Notes: generated by a model not told the origin, from the letters alone. DNA of 47,228 nucleotides from Sediminibacterium sp. (GCA_027490265.1 JAIXYL010000137.1:1-47228), one strand, 5' to 3'; shown: positions 1 to 8,223, counted from the stretch's first letter. Program-made: numbers and translations.

Positions 1-473
1 GTAATGGGGGTTGCTTTTTGGGTATGTCTATTGAAAAAAGCATTGAATAATTGTAAGAAAATCCACTGAGTCCATCGATGGTATGTGGGCTCACAGGTTC
101 TTACTTCTCTACTCCAATCGTAAGAAAACCCAATATTGTCTAACTGTTTTCTGAAATTATTAATGTTTTGAACGGTGCTGGTAGCAGGATGAACTCCATG
201 TTCAATGGCATATTGTTCAGCGGGCAAGCCAAACGCATCATATCCCATGGGATGGAGTACATTAAATCCTTTTAATCGTTTATATCTGCTAAAAATATCA
301 GAAGCAATATAGCCCAAGGGATGACCAACGTGTAAACCAGCTCCGCTTGGATAAGGAAACATGTCGAGTACGTAATACTTCGGTTTATCACTCATATTTG
401 GCACGGTGTAAGCCCCAGAATTTTTCCAATTTTCCTGCCATTTTTGTTCAATCGATCTAAATTGATAGTCCAT
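1..473 (-). CDS. leuS: Leucyl-tRNA synthetase, N-terminal part (runs off the window)
   Basis: This class I aminoacyl-tRNA synthetase charges tRNA-Leu with leucine in the cytoplasm. Only the first 157 codons are present, because the gene reads leftward off the window edge. The visible N-terminus carries the class I HIGH-type signature as HVGH after YPSGAGL, within the Rossmann catalytic domain, and opens with [13 protein letters not shown], typical of bacterial LeuRS. The ATG at 473-471 is the first plausible start. The gene diverges from ftsX. A -7 promoter match lies 84 bases upstream, leaving a leader with internal pairing potential. Family assignment is secure; the editing and KMSKS regions cannot be seen here. 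Confidence 0.96.
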   Translation of the reverse strand, partial: MDYQFRSIEQKWQENWKNSGAYTVPNMSDKPKYYVLDMFPYPSGAGLHVGHPLGYIASDIFSRYKRLKGFNVLHPMGYDAFGLPAEQYAIEHGVHPATSTVQNINNFRKQLDNIGFSYDWSREVRTCEPTYHRWTQWIFLQLFNAFFNRHTQKATPI

Positions 474-546
474 CTTGCCTGCCCTTTTTATTTATTTGCG
501 TTTCTTTAACGCCTGCCTAGAAATATTCGCTTATTTTCAAGGCAGG
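474..546 (-). promoter_or_regulatory. leuS 5' leader with alternative base-pairing segments
   Basis: Read in the leuS direction, a CCTGCC segment (546-541) can pair with GGCAGG at 517-512. It can pair equally with GGCAGG at 483-478, which lies immediately before the start codon. The two pairings exclude each other, and the second would cover the ribosome landing zone. The complementarity is seen directly; regulation is inference. No U-tract follows the first hairpin, so it is not an obvious terminator. Confidence 0.35.
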
Positions 547-556
547 ATTAGGGGTG

Positions 557-564
557 CAAATGTA
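557..564 (-). promoter_or_regulatory. Promoter -7 element for leuS (TACATTTG)
   Basis: TACATTTG on the minus strand matches the Bacteroidota -7 consensus TAnnTTTG. It points toward leuS and would give a leader of roughly 80 bases. No good -33 TTTG is seen at the usual 19-21 base spacing. Confidence 0.55.
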
Positions 565-585
565 AGTCATTAGCCGTCAAAACCC

Positions 586-593
586 TACATTTG
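586..593 (+). promoter_or_regulatory. Promoter -7 element for ftsX (TACATTTG)
   Basis: TACATTTG on the plus strand is the exact mirror of the leuS element at 557-564. The two elements sit 21 bases apart and point away from each other. The -33 region of each would overlap the -7 element of the other. Confidence 0.55.
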
Positions 594-652
594 TAGCGTT
601 CTAACAACATAGCACCTTGTTTATCAAGGGAAATAAAAAGGGAATTCAAATT

Positions 653-1528
653 ATGGCGCAAGCAGGAAAAGCATCATTAAAAAGGGGAAAGCCCAATTAT
701 ATCTATACAGTGGTGGGTGTAGCATTGGTTTTATTGATCATGGGCATTATGGGTTGGTTTTTCCTAAACCTCAATGCCGTGGGGAATACATTTAAGGAAG
801 ATATTCGCCTCAGTGCTTATATGAGAACCCTGAATAAAGATACTATTGCACAAATTCAACAATTTATCGCTGCAAAACCTTATGCCAAAAATGTGGTGTA
901 TGTAGACAAAAAAACCGCCAAAGACATTTGGAATAAAGAAAATAATGAAGATTGGGCTAAAATTTTGGATGTGAATCCATTACCAGAAAGCATTGACTTT
1001 TATGCCAAAGCTGCATATGTCAACAAAGACAGTTTAGCCGTGATTAGTGCTGAATTGATGGCAGCTTATGGCAATCAAATTACCGATTTACAATACCCTC
1101 AAAGCTTAGTATCAAGCTTAAATGAACGCGCTTCAAAAATTGGATTAATCTTTTTGGTTGTGGCCATTACGCTTTGTGTGATTGTCATTTTTAGCATCGA
1201 TAATACCATTCGATTGGCCATGTTTAGCAATCGATTCTTGATTAAGACAATGCAAATGGTGGGAGCAACACAGTCTTTTATTGCACGCCCCCTCAATATC
1301 CGCGCAGTCGTGAATGGACTGATTAGTTCAGGCATAGCGATCATTTTATTGTTCTCTTTAATTGGATGGGCCGAAACTCAATTCCCCCAATTAAAAGGGA
1401 TTAGAAACACCAACCATACATTGTTATTGTTTGGTGGTTTAATAATTTTGGGTGTCGGCATTTCAGTTTTGAGTACGCATAGAAGTGTCTTGAAATACCT
1501 TAAAATGAAACTTGACGATTTATATTAA
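653..1528 (+). CDS. ftsX: Cell division protein FtsX
   Basis: FtsX is the membrane half of the FtsEX complex, an ABC-like machine that activates cell-wall hydrolases at the division site. The protein has one N-terminal transmembrane helix (about residues 17-38), an extracytoplasmic domain of about 120 residues, and three C-terminal helices of the FtsX/MacB permease type, with the cytoplasmic segment MQMVGAT between them. At 291 residues it is normal length for the family. An in-frame TTG at 617 would add 12 residues, but the ATG at 653 starts the usual basic N-terminus (MAQAGKAS). It is followed 35 bases later by DUF3098, its usual neighbour in Bacteroidota. No ftsE is present, which is also common in this phylum. 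Confidence 0.92.
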   Translation: MAQAGKASLKRGKPNYIYTVVGVALVLLIMGIMGWFFLNLNAVGNTFKEDIRLSAYMRTLNKDTIAQIQQFIAAKPYAKNVVYVDKKTAKDIWNKENNEDWAKILDVNPLPESIDFYAKAAYVNKDSLAVISAELMAAYGNQITDLQYPQSLVSSLNERASKIGLIFLVVAITLCVIVIFSIDNTIRLAMFSNRFLIKTMQMVGATQSFIARPLNIRAVVNGLISSGIAIILLFSLIGWAETQFPQLKGIRNTNHTLLLFGGLIILGVGISVLSTHRSVLKYLKMKLDDLY

Positions 1529-1563
1529 CCTTATATCATTTAACCATACGAATACAGATATTT

Positions 1564-1809
1564 ATGAGCACGACCAATAAACCAACTGCTTTGTTTTCTA
1601 AAGAAAATTTCATCTTAATGCTTGTAGGAGGACTAGTGATTGCATTGGGCATGTATTTAATGAGTGGCGGTAAGAGCGAAGACCCGAATGTATTTTCAAC
1701 CAATGAAGTATACAGCAGCACAAGAATAACTGTAGCACCCATTTTAATTGTGGTGGGCTTATTAATTGAAGTATACGCCATCTTCAAGAAGCCAAAAACT
1801 GCTGCTTAA
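1564..1809 (+). CDS. DUF3098 family small membrane protein
   Basis: This 81-residue protein has two predicted transmembrane helices, about residues 17-33 and 56-72. They are separated by a short polar loop containing SGGKSEDPN and NEVYSSTRIT. This is the DUF3098 pattern, a Bacteroidota family normally found right after ftsX and before uppP, exactly as here. Its function is unknown; the conserved context suggests a role in envelope or division biology, which is inference. Spacing is 35 bases after ftsX and 17 bases before uppP, consistent with one transcript. No Shine-Dalgarno sequence precedes the ATG at 1564. Confidence 0.88.
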   Translation: MSTTNKPTALFSKENFILMLVGGLVIALGMYLMSGGKSEDPNVFSTNEVYSSTRITVAPILIVVGLLIEVYAIFKKPKTAA

Positions 1810-1826
1810 ACTTTATTTGAATTACT

Positions 1827-2624
1827 ATGACTTATTTAGAAGCTGTCATCATTGCCATTATTGAAGGGGTTACCGAATTCCTTCCTATTTCTTCCACGGG
1901 ACATATGATTATCGCCAGTTCCTTTATGGGCATCGCGAAAGATGATTTTACCAAATTGTTTGAAGTAGCCATTCAATTAGGTGCTATCTGTTCAGTCGTT
2001 ATATTATTTCGAGGGAAGTTTTTTCCATTGAATCGTTGGCAATTCTATTTAAAACTCATCATTGCGGTTTTACCTGCATTAATTCTGGGCGCATTGTTTT
2101 CAGATACGATTGATGCGTTATTAGAAAGTCCAATGGTGGTGTCTATTACTATGGTATTGGGCGGTGTTGCCCTTATCTTCATTGATTCATTTTTTAAAAA
2201 CCCCACTATTTCTGTTGACGAACAAGTAACCAATAAAAAAGCGTTCATCATTGGATTCTGGCAATGTATTGCTATGATTCCTGGGGTGAGCAGAAGTGCA
2301 GCCAGTATTATTGGTGGCATGCAACAGGGATTAACCAGAAAACTAGCGGCTGAATTTTCTTTCTTTTTGGCGGTGCCTACAATGGCGGCTGCAACAGGGT
2401 ATAAACTCTTAAAAGCCTATACTGAAACCCCAGAATTAATTTTCACTCGCAATAACATGATTTTATTGGGTTTGGGAAATGTGGTGGCTTTTATTGTGGC
2501 ATTATTGGCCATTAAATTTTTCATTACTTACTTACAGAAATACGGATTTAAACTGTTTGGATGGTATCGGGTAATTGTGGGTATGATCTTGATTATACTT
2601 ATCTTAACAGGACACCTGAAATAA
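1827..2624 (+). CDS. uppP: Undecaprenyl-diphosphatase UppP (BacA)
   Basis: UppP is an integral membrane phosphatase that removes one phosphate from undecaprenyl pyrophosphate, recycling the lipid carrier for peptidoglycan and other glycans. It also gives bacitracin tolerance. The two family signatures are present: the glutamate-rich motif EGVTEFLPISSTGH at residues 13-26, and PGVSRSAASIIGG around residues 152-164, which carries the catalytic serine and arginine. The length of 265 residues and eight or so hydrophobic segments fit the family. It sits in the ftsX-DUF3098-uppP envelope cluster, and the following MFS gene begins 5 bases after its stop. Confidence 0.96.
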   Translation: MTYLEAVIIAIIEGVTEFLPISSTGHMIIASSFMGIAKDDFTKLFEVAIQLGAICSVVILFRGKFFPLNRWQFYLKLIIAVLPALILGALFSDTIDALLESPMVVSITMVLGGVALIFIDSFFKNPTISVDEQVTNKKAFIIGFWQCIAMIPGVSRSAASIIGGMQQGLTRKLAAEFSFFLAVPTMAAATGYKLLKAYTETPELIFTRNNMILLGLGNVVAFIVALLAIKFFITYLQKYGFKLFGWYRVIVGMILIILILTGHLK

Positions 2625-2629
2625 ATACC

Positions 2630-3964
2630 ATGTCCACAACTACTGCCTCCAAAAAAGTCATCAATGGTTGGGCAATGTACGACTGGGGCAATAGCGCCTA
2701 CAATCTCGTCATTACGTCTACCATTTTCCCAGCCTATTATGAAGCCGTAACCGGCGATGGCAATGATCAAACATTAAACGATACCGTCGTATTATTTGGT
2801 CGTGAATACGTAAATACCGCTTTGTACAATTATGCCTTATCAATTGCATTTATTGTTGTGGCGCTTATTTCACCAATGCTGTCTTCAATAGCAGATTATA
2901 AAGGCAATAAAAAGCAATTCTTGTTTTTCTTTTGCACTTTAGGCAGTATTGCTTGTTCAGCGATGTATTTTTATGACAAGACCAATCTAGCATTTGGCCT
3001 TGGTTGTTTAATTGTAGCCTGTATTGGATTTTGGAGCAGTTTGGTATTTTACAATTCTTTTTTACCAGAAATAGCAGCCCCTGAAGACAGAGACAAAGTG
3101 AGTGCAAAAGGATTTGCAATGGGGTATACAGGCAGTATGATTTTACAAGTCATTTGCTTTGTATTTGTGTTATCCCCAGATAGTTTTGGCATCACTGTAG
3201 GAAAAGCATCGCAGTTATCCTTTCTATTAGTAGGGATTTGGTGGTGGGGATTTGGACAGTTTGCATTAAAAAGATTACCCAAATCTGTACCAGCTGGTGG
3301 TACCAAATCGTCTAAACAAATTATCAAAGGAGGGTATAAAGAACTGAGTAAAGTATGGCAGCAATTGAAGTCTCTCCCGGTATTGAAACGCTTCTTGTTT
3401 TCTTTTTTCTTTTACAATATGGGGGTGCAAACAGTGATGTTGGTTGCAACACTCTATGGTAAGAGCGAATTAAATATTCCAACTATTAATTTAATCATCG
3501 CCATCTTAATCATTCAACTGATTGCTATTCCAGGCGCATTTACCATTGCATGGCTCTCTGAGAAAACCAGCAATTTTACAGCGTTGATGTTGACCATTTT
3601 CATGTGGATTGTTTTATGCTATATAGGCTACTTATTACCGAGAGATGGCATCAATGAATTTTATGGATTGGCCGTATTAGTAGGGTTCATCATGGGTGGA
3701 ATCCAAGCATTAAGCAGAAGCACTTATGCCAAGTTGATGCCAGAAACCAATGATACTACTGCTTTCTTTAGCTTTTACGATGTCACAGAAAAAGTATCCA
3801 TTGTGGTAGGGATGCTAAGCTTTGGTTATATCAATGAAATATCAGGCTCTCAGCGTAATGCTGTTTTGGTATTGATGATTTTCTTTGTAGTGGGATTGCT
3901 CATTTTGTATTCAGCTTCTAGACAGCTTTCAAAAAACAAAGCCAATGAAATTATTCAGCATTAA
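2630..3964 (+). CDS. MFS transporter, UMF1/Atg22-like family
   Basis: This is a 12-helix major facilitator protein of 444 residues. Its N-terminal stretch GWAMYDWGNSAYN is the hallmark of the UMF1 (Atg22-like) branch, which is thought to export small metabolites such as amino acids. The substrate cannot be read from the sequence. The start is placed at the ATG at 2630, just after uppP stops; a longer in-frame reading from 2561 would lie inside uppP. The last 20 bases overlap the start of the MBL-fold gene, so the two are probably translationally coupled. It is likely cotranscribed with ftsX-DUF3098-uppP. I see no truncation. Confidence 0.88.
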   Translation: MSTTTASKKVINGWAMYDWGNSAYNLVITSTIFPAYYEAVTGDGNDQTLNDTVVLFGREYVNTALYNYALSIAFIVVALISPMLSSIADYKGNKKQFLFFFCTLGSIACSAMYFYDKTNLAFGLGCLIVACIGFWSSLVFYNSFLPEIAAPEDRDKVSAKGFAMGYTGSMILQVICFVFVLSPDSFGITVGKASQLSFLLVGIWWWGFGQFALKRLPKSVPAGGTKSSKQIIKGGYKELSKVWQQLKSLPVLKRFLFSFFFYNMGVQTVMLVATLYGKSELNIPTINLIIAILIIQLIAIPGAFTIAWLSEKTSNFTALMLTIFMWIVLCYIGYLLPRDGINEFYGLAVLVGFIMGGIQALSRSTYAKLMPETNDTTAFFSFYDVTEKVSIVVGMLSFGYINEISGSQRNAVLVLMIFFVVGLLILYSASRQLSKNKANEIIQH

Positions 3965-4814
3965 TCATAGTTATTTCAAATTAGATGGCGGCGCCATGTA
4001 TGGTGTTGTACCCAAATCTTTGTGGAATAAACTCAACCCAGCGGATGACAACAATTTATGCAACTGGGCACTTAGAAGTTTGTTGATACAAGATGATGAC
4101 AAACTTATTTTGATTGATACTGGTATGGGCTTTAAACAAGATGCCAAATTTTTTGGGCATTATGGCATGAGCGAAACCATTGAATTAGATGCCGAATTGC
4201 AACGATTAGGATTTAGCAGAAACGATATAACAGATGTATTTCATACCCACTTGCATTTTGATCATTGTGGCGGTAGTATTGAAAAAGTCAATGACCAATT
4301 GGTGCCTTATTTTCCCAATGCAACCTACTGGAGCAATCCAATCCATTGGGATTGGGCAGTCAACCCAAACGATCGCGAGAAAGCTTCTTTTTTAAAAGAG
4401 AATATTTTACCGATTCAAGCCAGTGGTCAATTAAAAATGGTTGATGCGCCTACCCATGAATTTACTGAGGATGGCCTTCTTGAAAAAGTAGCATTTACCA
4501 ATCATATCAGTATTCGTTTTGTAAATGGTCATACTAAAAGTATGATGCTGCCACAAATACAATACAATGGTAAGACCATTGTGTATATGGCTGATTTATT
4601 GCCTTCCGCTTCACATATTCCACTCCCCTATATTATGGGCTATGATATGTTTCCTTTAACCACATTGAAAGAGAAAAAATCATTCCTACAAGAAGCAGCC
4701 GATCATGGGTATATTTTATTTTTTGAGCACGACCCTAGTATCACATGTTGTACAGTTCACCATACAGAGAAGGGGATTAGACTGCACCAAACACTTACCC
4801 TAGATGCATTATAA
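3945..4814 (+). CDS. MBL-fold metallo-hydrolase
   Basis: This 289-residue protein is a metallo-beta-lactamase-fold hydrolase with an intact metal site: HLHFDH at residues 102-107, a later GH in VNGHTKS, an aspartate in YMADLLPS and a histidine in FFEHDPS. It is cytoplasmic, with no signal peptide. The N-terminus (KLDGGAMYGVVPK) is typical of the Bacteroidota members annotated as lactonase-like or general MBL hydrolases; the substrate is unknown. Its ATG lies inside the 3' end of the MFS gene in another frame, suggesting coupled translation. It ends 19 bases from the convergent DUF3108 gene, with no terminator visible between them. Confidence 0.88.
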   Translation: MKLFSINHSYFKLDGGAMYGVVPKSLWNKLNPADDNNLCNWALRSLLIQDDDKLILIDTGMGFKQDAKFFGHYGMSETIELDAELQRLGFSRNDITDVFHTHLHFDHCGGSIEKVNDQLVPYFPNATYWSNPIHWDWAVNPNDREKASFLKENILPIQASGQLKMVDAPTHEFTEDGLLEKVAFTNHISIRFVNGHTKSMMLPQIQYNGKTIVYMADLLPSASHIPLPYIMGYDMFPLTTLKEKKSFLQEAADHGYILFFEHDPSITCCTVHHTEKGIRLHQTLTLDAL

Positions 4815-4833
4815 GGCAATGGATTGATGAAGA

Positions 4834-5631
4834 TCACCGCTTAGAAATCAATGAACTAAACGCATAACGCAGGTTTTTGTAGCCCATCATATCTACTTTT
4901 ACACTGCCTACTACAATAGGGCTTTCAATTCGAAGGGGCACATGATTGGCATCATCGCTAACCCAAACCGTCATTTTTTCACCCCCTTCAAACAAAGTTC
5001 CTTTAACCAACAATGGCTTGAATTTAATGGCATTAAATTTACCAAACCGGGTTTTGATGGTTTCTTTACCCAAATACTTGATGTATAAATTATAGACTTC
5101 ATTGTCTAAAAACATGGTGAATGGAATCTTGTCATCGGGCTTATATTTTTCAAAGTCTATATTCCTTGCATAATAAATAGCACTCAATACATCTTGCACA
5201 CAATTGGGCACTTTTACGGTGCCTTTCTCGCTTGTAGCTGTATTGGCCTGACGATTAAAGCTAACATTCTCATTAATTTTGTACCCGCCTTCGTCTACGT
5301 TTCGAATGAATTTGATGGGTTGTAAATTTGCTGTATCAATATAACTTTCATATTTATCCCTCACTTTAAAAATCCAATCGTAGCTGCTATTAGAATTACC
5401 TGCACCAACTAAATGGTATACTGGTGTATTGTTTAATTTTTCTGAACTAACGGTAAATGTGGCATTACCTGCATTCACGTACAATCCAATCACATTGTAA
5501 AAAACGGTAAAAGAAATCTGTTCTCCGGGCAAAAAAGCATAGTTCCTAATACCACAGAAATCGTCGCCTGCAGACAGTGGTTTTACCAAACTGATGCAAA
5601 TGATTACAACCAATATTTTTTTAAACCCCAT
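4834..5631 (-). CDS. DUF3108 domain secreted protein
   Basis: This 265-residue protein has an N-terminal signal peptide (about residues 1-21, ending near LSAGDD), so it is exported. The body matches the DUF3108 pattern: an early LPGEQISFTVFYNVIGLYVN segment and later beta-rich repeats such as TVWVSDDANHVPLRIES. The fold resembles lipoprotein-carrier-like beta structures, but no biochemical role is established. Its start is three bases downstream of the stop of the flippase-like gene at 5635, so the two form an operon. A role in envelope lipid or polysaccharide handling is inference from this pairing. Confidence 0.82.
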   Translation of the reverse strand: MGFKKILVVIICISLVKPLSAGDDFCGIRNYAFLPGEQISFTVFYNVIGLYVNAGNATFTVSSEKLNNTPVYHLVGAGNSNSSYDWIFKVRDKYESYIDTANLQPIKFIRNVDEGGYKINENVSFNRQANTATSEKGTVKVPNCVQDVLSAIYYARNIDFEKYKPDDKIPFTMFLDNEVYNLYIKYLGKETIKTRFGKFNAIKFKPLLVKGTLFEGGEKMTVWVSDDANHVPLRIESPIVVGSVKVDMMGYKNLRYAFSSLISKR

Positions 5632-5634
5632 GAG

Positions 5635-6666
5635 TTACTTGTTTCTAAAGATTCTTATCCCTAATATAAACAATGTTCCAACAATTGCGGGCAAGATTAA
5701 GTTAATTAACCAAATTCCTACAGCAGTGGCAATAATGCCCATAGCATTGGTAGTGACTAAACCAAACAACAATAAGCCAACTTTTCCTCTAATGCCTAAT
5801 TCCGCAAATGCAATAGATGGTATGATACCCAATACCAAAAGCATGACCCCTGTTAATGCATATAGATCAACCCAGAATATAGATATATCAAATACCTGAA
5901 AGAGTAAAAAATATTGCGTAAGAATCACCATATATCGAATAAATGACAACCATAAAATATGTATCAATGTATTCCAATGGAAGTCTTCCAGTTTTTCTAA
6001 AAAGAATATGTATTTCTTGATAAAAGGAATTTTTTCTACCAACTGAATCAATGCAGATATTTTAAAGTAGGCCAGGGTAAATAAAAAAATACCCATCGCA
6101 ACCACATAAATAAGGCCATCTAACCAAAAATTGGACAGCCCTTCAATCTGTTTGCCATCTTGTAAAATGTGTAAGCGCATGTAAATCAAAAAGAAAATTC
6201 CCATTCCAAAAGTGGCTACCATTTGGGCCATACTTCCTACTATAGAAAGCATCATTCCCCTGATCTTATTGCCTTCTTGTAAATAGGCTGCTCTTGCAGC
6301 TGCTTCGCCAATTCTATTAATCGTATTTAAACCCATGGCTTGACCAGCCATCACTGCTTTATACGCTTGAAAAAAAGACAGTTGCTCAATACCCCTTATT
6401 TGCAATTGCCATTTTCTGGCTTCCATTCCTAAATTAACCAATAACAAAAGCCCTATCAGACCAATCAACCCAATATTGGACCCCTTCAAAGCGTTTACAA
6501 TGAACTGCCATGACTTTTCTAGGTCGGTTTGTTTTTGAATTTGTTGGTAGATAGACCATGAAAGCCAAATGAATAGTATTGGCCCAACTATATAATTCAG
6601 AAAATTTTTCGTGCGTTTGGTCAAATCGAATTTTTTGTAAAGGTAAGGTAGTAAGTAATGTTTCAA
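5635..6666 (-). CDS. Flippase-like / LPG-synthase transmembrane-domain protein
   Basis: This polytopic membrane protein (up to 343 residues, about eight helices) is of the lysylphosphatidylglycerol-synthase transmembrane-region family, often annotated flippase-like. It lacks the soluble aminoacyl-transferase domain of MprF. Family features include the early RKWQ segment and GLNTINRIGEAARAA-like region around residues 115-130. The start is unclear: the open frame begins with TTG at 6666, the next candidate is TTG at 6624, and the first ATG is much further in and would remove the first helices. It is transcribed with DUF3108. Only 22 bases separate it from divergent ruvC. The lipid handled is unknown. 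Confidence 0.78.
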   Translation of the reverse strand: MKHYLLPYLYKKFDLTKRTKNFLNYIVGPILFIWLSWSIYQQIQKQTDLEKSWQFIVNALKGSNIGLIGLIGLLLLVNLGMEARKWQLQIRGIEQLSFFQAYKAVMAGQAMGLNTINRIGEAAARAAYLQEGNKIRGMMLSIVGSMAQMVATFGMGIFFLIYMRLHILQDGKQIEGLSNFWLDGLIYVVAMGIFLFTLAYFKISALIQLVEKIPFIKKYIFFLEKLEDFHWNTLIHILWLSFIRYMVILTQYFLLFQVFDISIFWVDLYALTGVMLLVLGIIPSIAFAELGIRGKVGLLLFGLVTTNAMGIIATAVGIWLINLILPAIVGTLFILGIRIFRNK

Positions 6667-6688
6667 TTATCCCTATTTTCACGATACA

Positions 6689-7249
6689 ATGACATACGAT
6701 TCCGTTATTTTAGGCATTGACCCAGGTACACAAATTTTAGGCTATGCTTTGTTGGGCATTCGCAAAGGGAAACCCGAACTAATGGTCATGGATACCTTAA
6801 AGCTGACCAAGGAAAAAGATATTTATGCCCGTTTGGAAATAATTTATAGAACCATTACTGGTTTAATTACCCAATACAAGCCAGACAGTTTTGCTATTGA
6901 AGCTCCTTTTTTTGGGAAGAACGTACAAAGTATGCTAAAGCTTGGAAGGGCACAGGGGGTAGCGATTGCAGCGTCAATGCAATCCCAAATTCCCGTGACC
7001 GAATATGCTCCAAAAAAAGTGAAGCAATCCATTACAGGGAATGGCAATGCCGACAAAGACCAGGTTTGGAAAATGTTGCAGCTCACATTACAAATTGAAA
7101 AGAAACCCGTTTATTTTGATGCAACCGATGCATTAGCCGTTGCACTTTGTCATTTTTATCAAAGCAATAGTCCATTGGCTGTAAAAGGAAAAGCCCTAAA
7201 AGGCTGGGGCGATTTTATTGCGAAAAATGAAGGGAGGATAAGGAAATAA
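6689..7249 (+). CDS. ruvC: Crossover junction endodeoxyribonuclease RuvC
   Basis: RuvC is the Holliday-junction resolvase that cuts recombination intermediates processed by RuvAB. All four acidic catalytic residues are visible in RNase H-fold order: D11 in GIDPGT, E71 in AIEAPFF, and D144 and D147 in DATDAL. The length of 186 residues is close to the family norm. The ATG at 6689 gives the normal N-terminus, with the first strand directly following. The divergent flippase-like gene leaves almost no room for two separate promoters. It converges on the HIT gene with four bases between stop codons. Confidence 0.96.
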   Translation: MTYDSVILGIDPGTQILGYALLGIRKGKPELMVMDTLKLTKEKDIYARLEIIYRTITGLITQYKPDSFAIEAPFFGKNVQSMLKLGRAQGVAIAASMQSQIPVTEYAPKKVKQSITGNGNADKDQVWKMLQLTLQIEKKPVYFDATDALAVALCHFYQSNSPLAVKGKALKGWGDFIAKNEGRIRK

Positions 7250-7253
7250 TTAA

Positions 7254-7646
7254 TCAATCGAGTTCAGCCAAAATACTTTGCTGTACGGCTTTCAATTCTG
7301 CTTGGCTCAATGACAATTTGCCTCTGGTAAAATTCAAGTCATCGGCACTGTTGATGGGAACCAGGTGCATATGTGCATGTGGCACTTCTAATCCTACTAC
7401 ACTGATTCCACATCGATTACAAGGAAACGCTTTCTCAATGGCTTTGGCGATAGGCTTTGCGAATACCAGCATTTGCGAAAGATGATCCTCAGGCAAATCA
7501 AAAAAATGATCAATTTCTACTTTAGGAATGACCAATACATGGCCTTTCACTAATGGAAAAATATCTAGGAATGCAAAAAACTGTTCGTTCTCTGCAATTT
7601 GATAACAAGGTATTTCGCCAGCAATGATTTTTGAAAAAATGGTCAT
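7254..7646 (-). CDS. HIT family nucleotide-binding protein
   Basis: This 130-residue histidine-triad protein carries the catalytic HxHxH motif as HAHMH at residues 90-94, followed by LVP. The upstream HVLVIPK segment is typical of bacterial HINT/Hit-like hydrolases. Such proteins split phosphoramidate or adenylyl bonds on nucleotides, for example AMP-lysine; the cellular substrate is rarely known. It starts nine bases after the greA stop, so it is probably cotranscribed with greA, an arrangement I recall from other Bacteroidota. Cytoplasmic, full length. Confidence 0.94.
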   Translation of the reverse strand: MTIFSKIIAGEIPCYQIAENEQFFAFLDIFPLVKGHVLVIPKVEIDHFFDLPEDHLSQMLVFAKPIAKAIEKAFPCNRCGISVVGLEVPHAHMHLVPINSADDLNFTRGKLSLSQAELKAVQQSILAELD

Positions 7647-7655
7647 GCCTAAGTA

Positions 7656-8132
7656 TTAAACAGTAATATCTTCTACTCGGAATTTAATGATACCATTGGG
7701 GGCTTGCACTTCCGCCACTTCACCTTTTACTTTACCCAATAACCCTTTACCAATTGGTGAAGATGCAGAAATTTTTCCCAATTTTAAATCAGCTTCTTTT
7801 TCACCTACAATTTGATAGGTCACTGTTTTTTTAGTGGCCATATTAGTGATGGTCACTTTCGTTAAAATAGTGACTTTGCTTGTATCAATGGTGGCAGTAT
7901 CCACAATTTTTGCATTGGCAATGGCGCCTTCTAATTGTTTGATTTTTGCTTCAAGCATACCTTGCGCCTCTTTGGCTGCATCGTATTCTGCATTTTCTTT
8001 TAAGTCACCTTTTTCTCTGGCTTCTGCAATGGCTTTGGAAGCTGCCGGACGATCCACAGATTTCATTTTCTGTAATTCTTCGCGCATCTTATCAAAAGTC
8101 TCTTTCGTAACGTACATATTGGTTTCACTCAT
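7656..8132 (-). CDS. greA: Transcription elongation factor GreA
   Basis: GreA binds the RNA polymerase secondary channel and stimulates cleavage of backtracked RNA. The N-terminal coiled coil (about residues 10-75) contains KMREEL and the loop segment REKGDLKENAEYDAAKE, whose tip acidic residues act at the active site. The C-terminal FKBP-like domain follows, with SPIGKGLLGK near the end. Starting at the ATG at 8132 gives 158 residues, the same as E. coli GreA; an ATG at 8117 is also possible. The GTG-led frame from 8174 would translate through a terminator hairpin and is rejected. A hairpin plus U-tract lies between its promoter and its start codon. Confidence 0.95.
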   Translation of the reverse strand: MSETNMYVTKETFDKMREELQKMKSVDRPAASKAIAEAREKGDLKENAEYDAAKEAQGMLEAKIKQLEGAIANAKIVDTATIDTSKVTILTKVTITNMATKKTVTYQIVGEKEADLKLGKISASSPIGKGLLGKVKGEVAEVQAPNGIIKFRVEDITV

Positions 8133-8153
8133 ACTACCAGCTTTAAGAATGGT

Positions 8154-8191
8154 AAAAAAAAAATACAACGCCACATTTGACTGCGGCGTTG
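8154..8191 (-). terminator. Intrinsic terminator or attenuator in the greA leader
   Basis: Read toward greA, CAACGCC (8191-8185) pairs with GGCGTTG (8172-8166). With one G-U pair the stem reaches ten base pairs around a six-base loop. After two bases a run of ten U follows (8163-8154). It lies between the TATCTTTG promoter and greA, and downstream of the stop codon of the dehydrogenase gene. It could therefore end the ksgA-dehydrogenase transcript, attenuate greA, or do both. Confidence 0.8.
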
Positions 8192-8199
8192 CATAAATA

Positions 8200-8207
8200 C
8201 AAAGATA
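8200..8207 (-). promoter_or_regulatory. Promoter -7 element for greA (TATCTTTG)
   Basis: A full match to TAnnTTTG pointing toward greA. Transcription would begin near 8194, just three bases before the terminator-like hairpin. No other promoter match is seen between the hairpin and greA. Confidence 0.6.
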
Positions 8208-8223
8208 GGGGTTTTTGTGAAAT

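Noticed and set aside
8133..8174. N-terminal extension of GreA from a GTG at 8174
   Set aside because: It would translate the U-tract of a terminator hairpin as FFF and exceeds the normal GreA length; ATG 8132 gives 158 residues.
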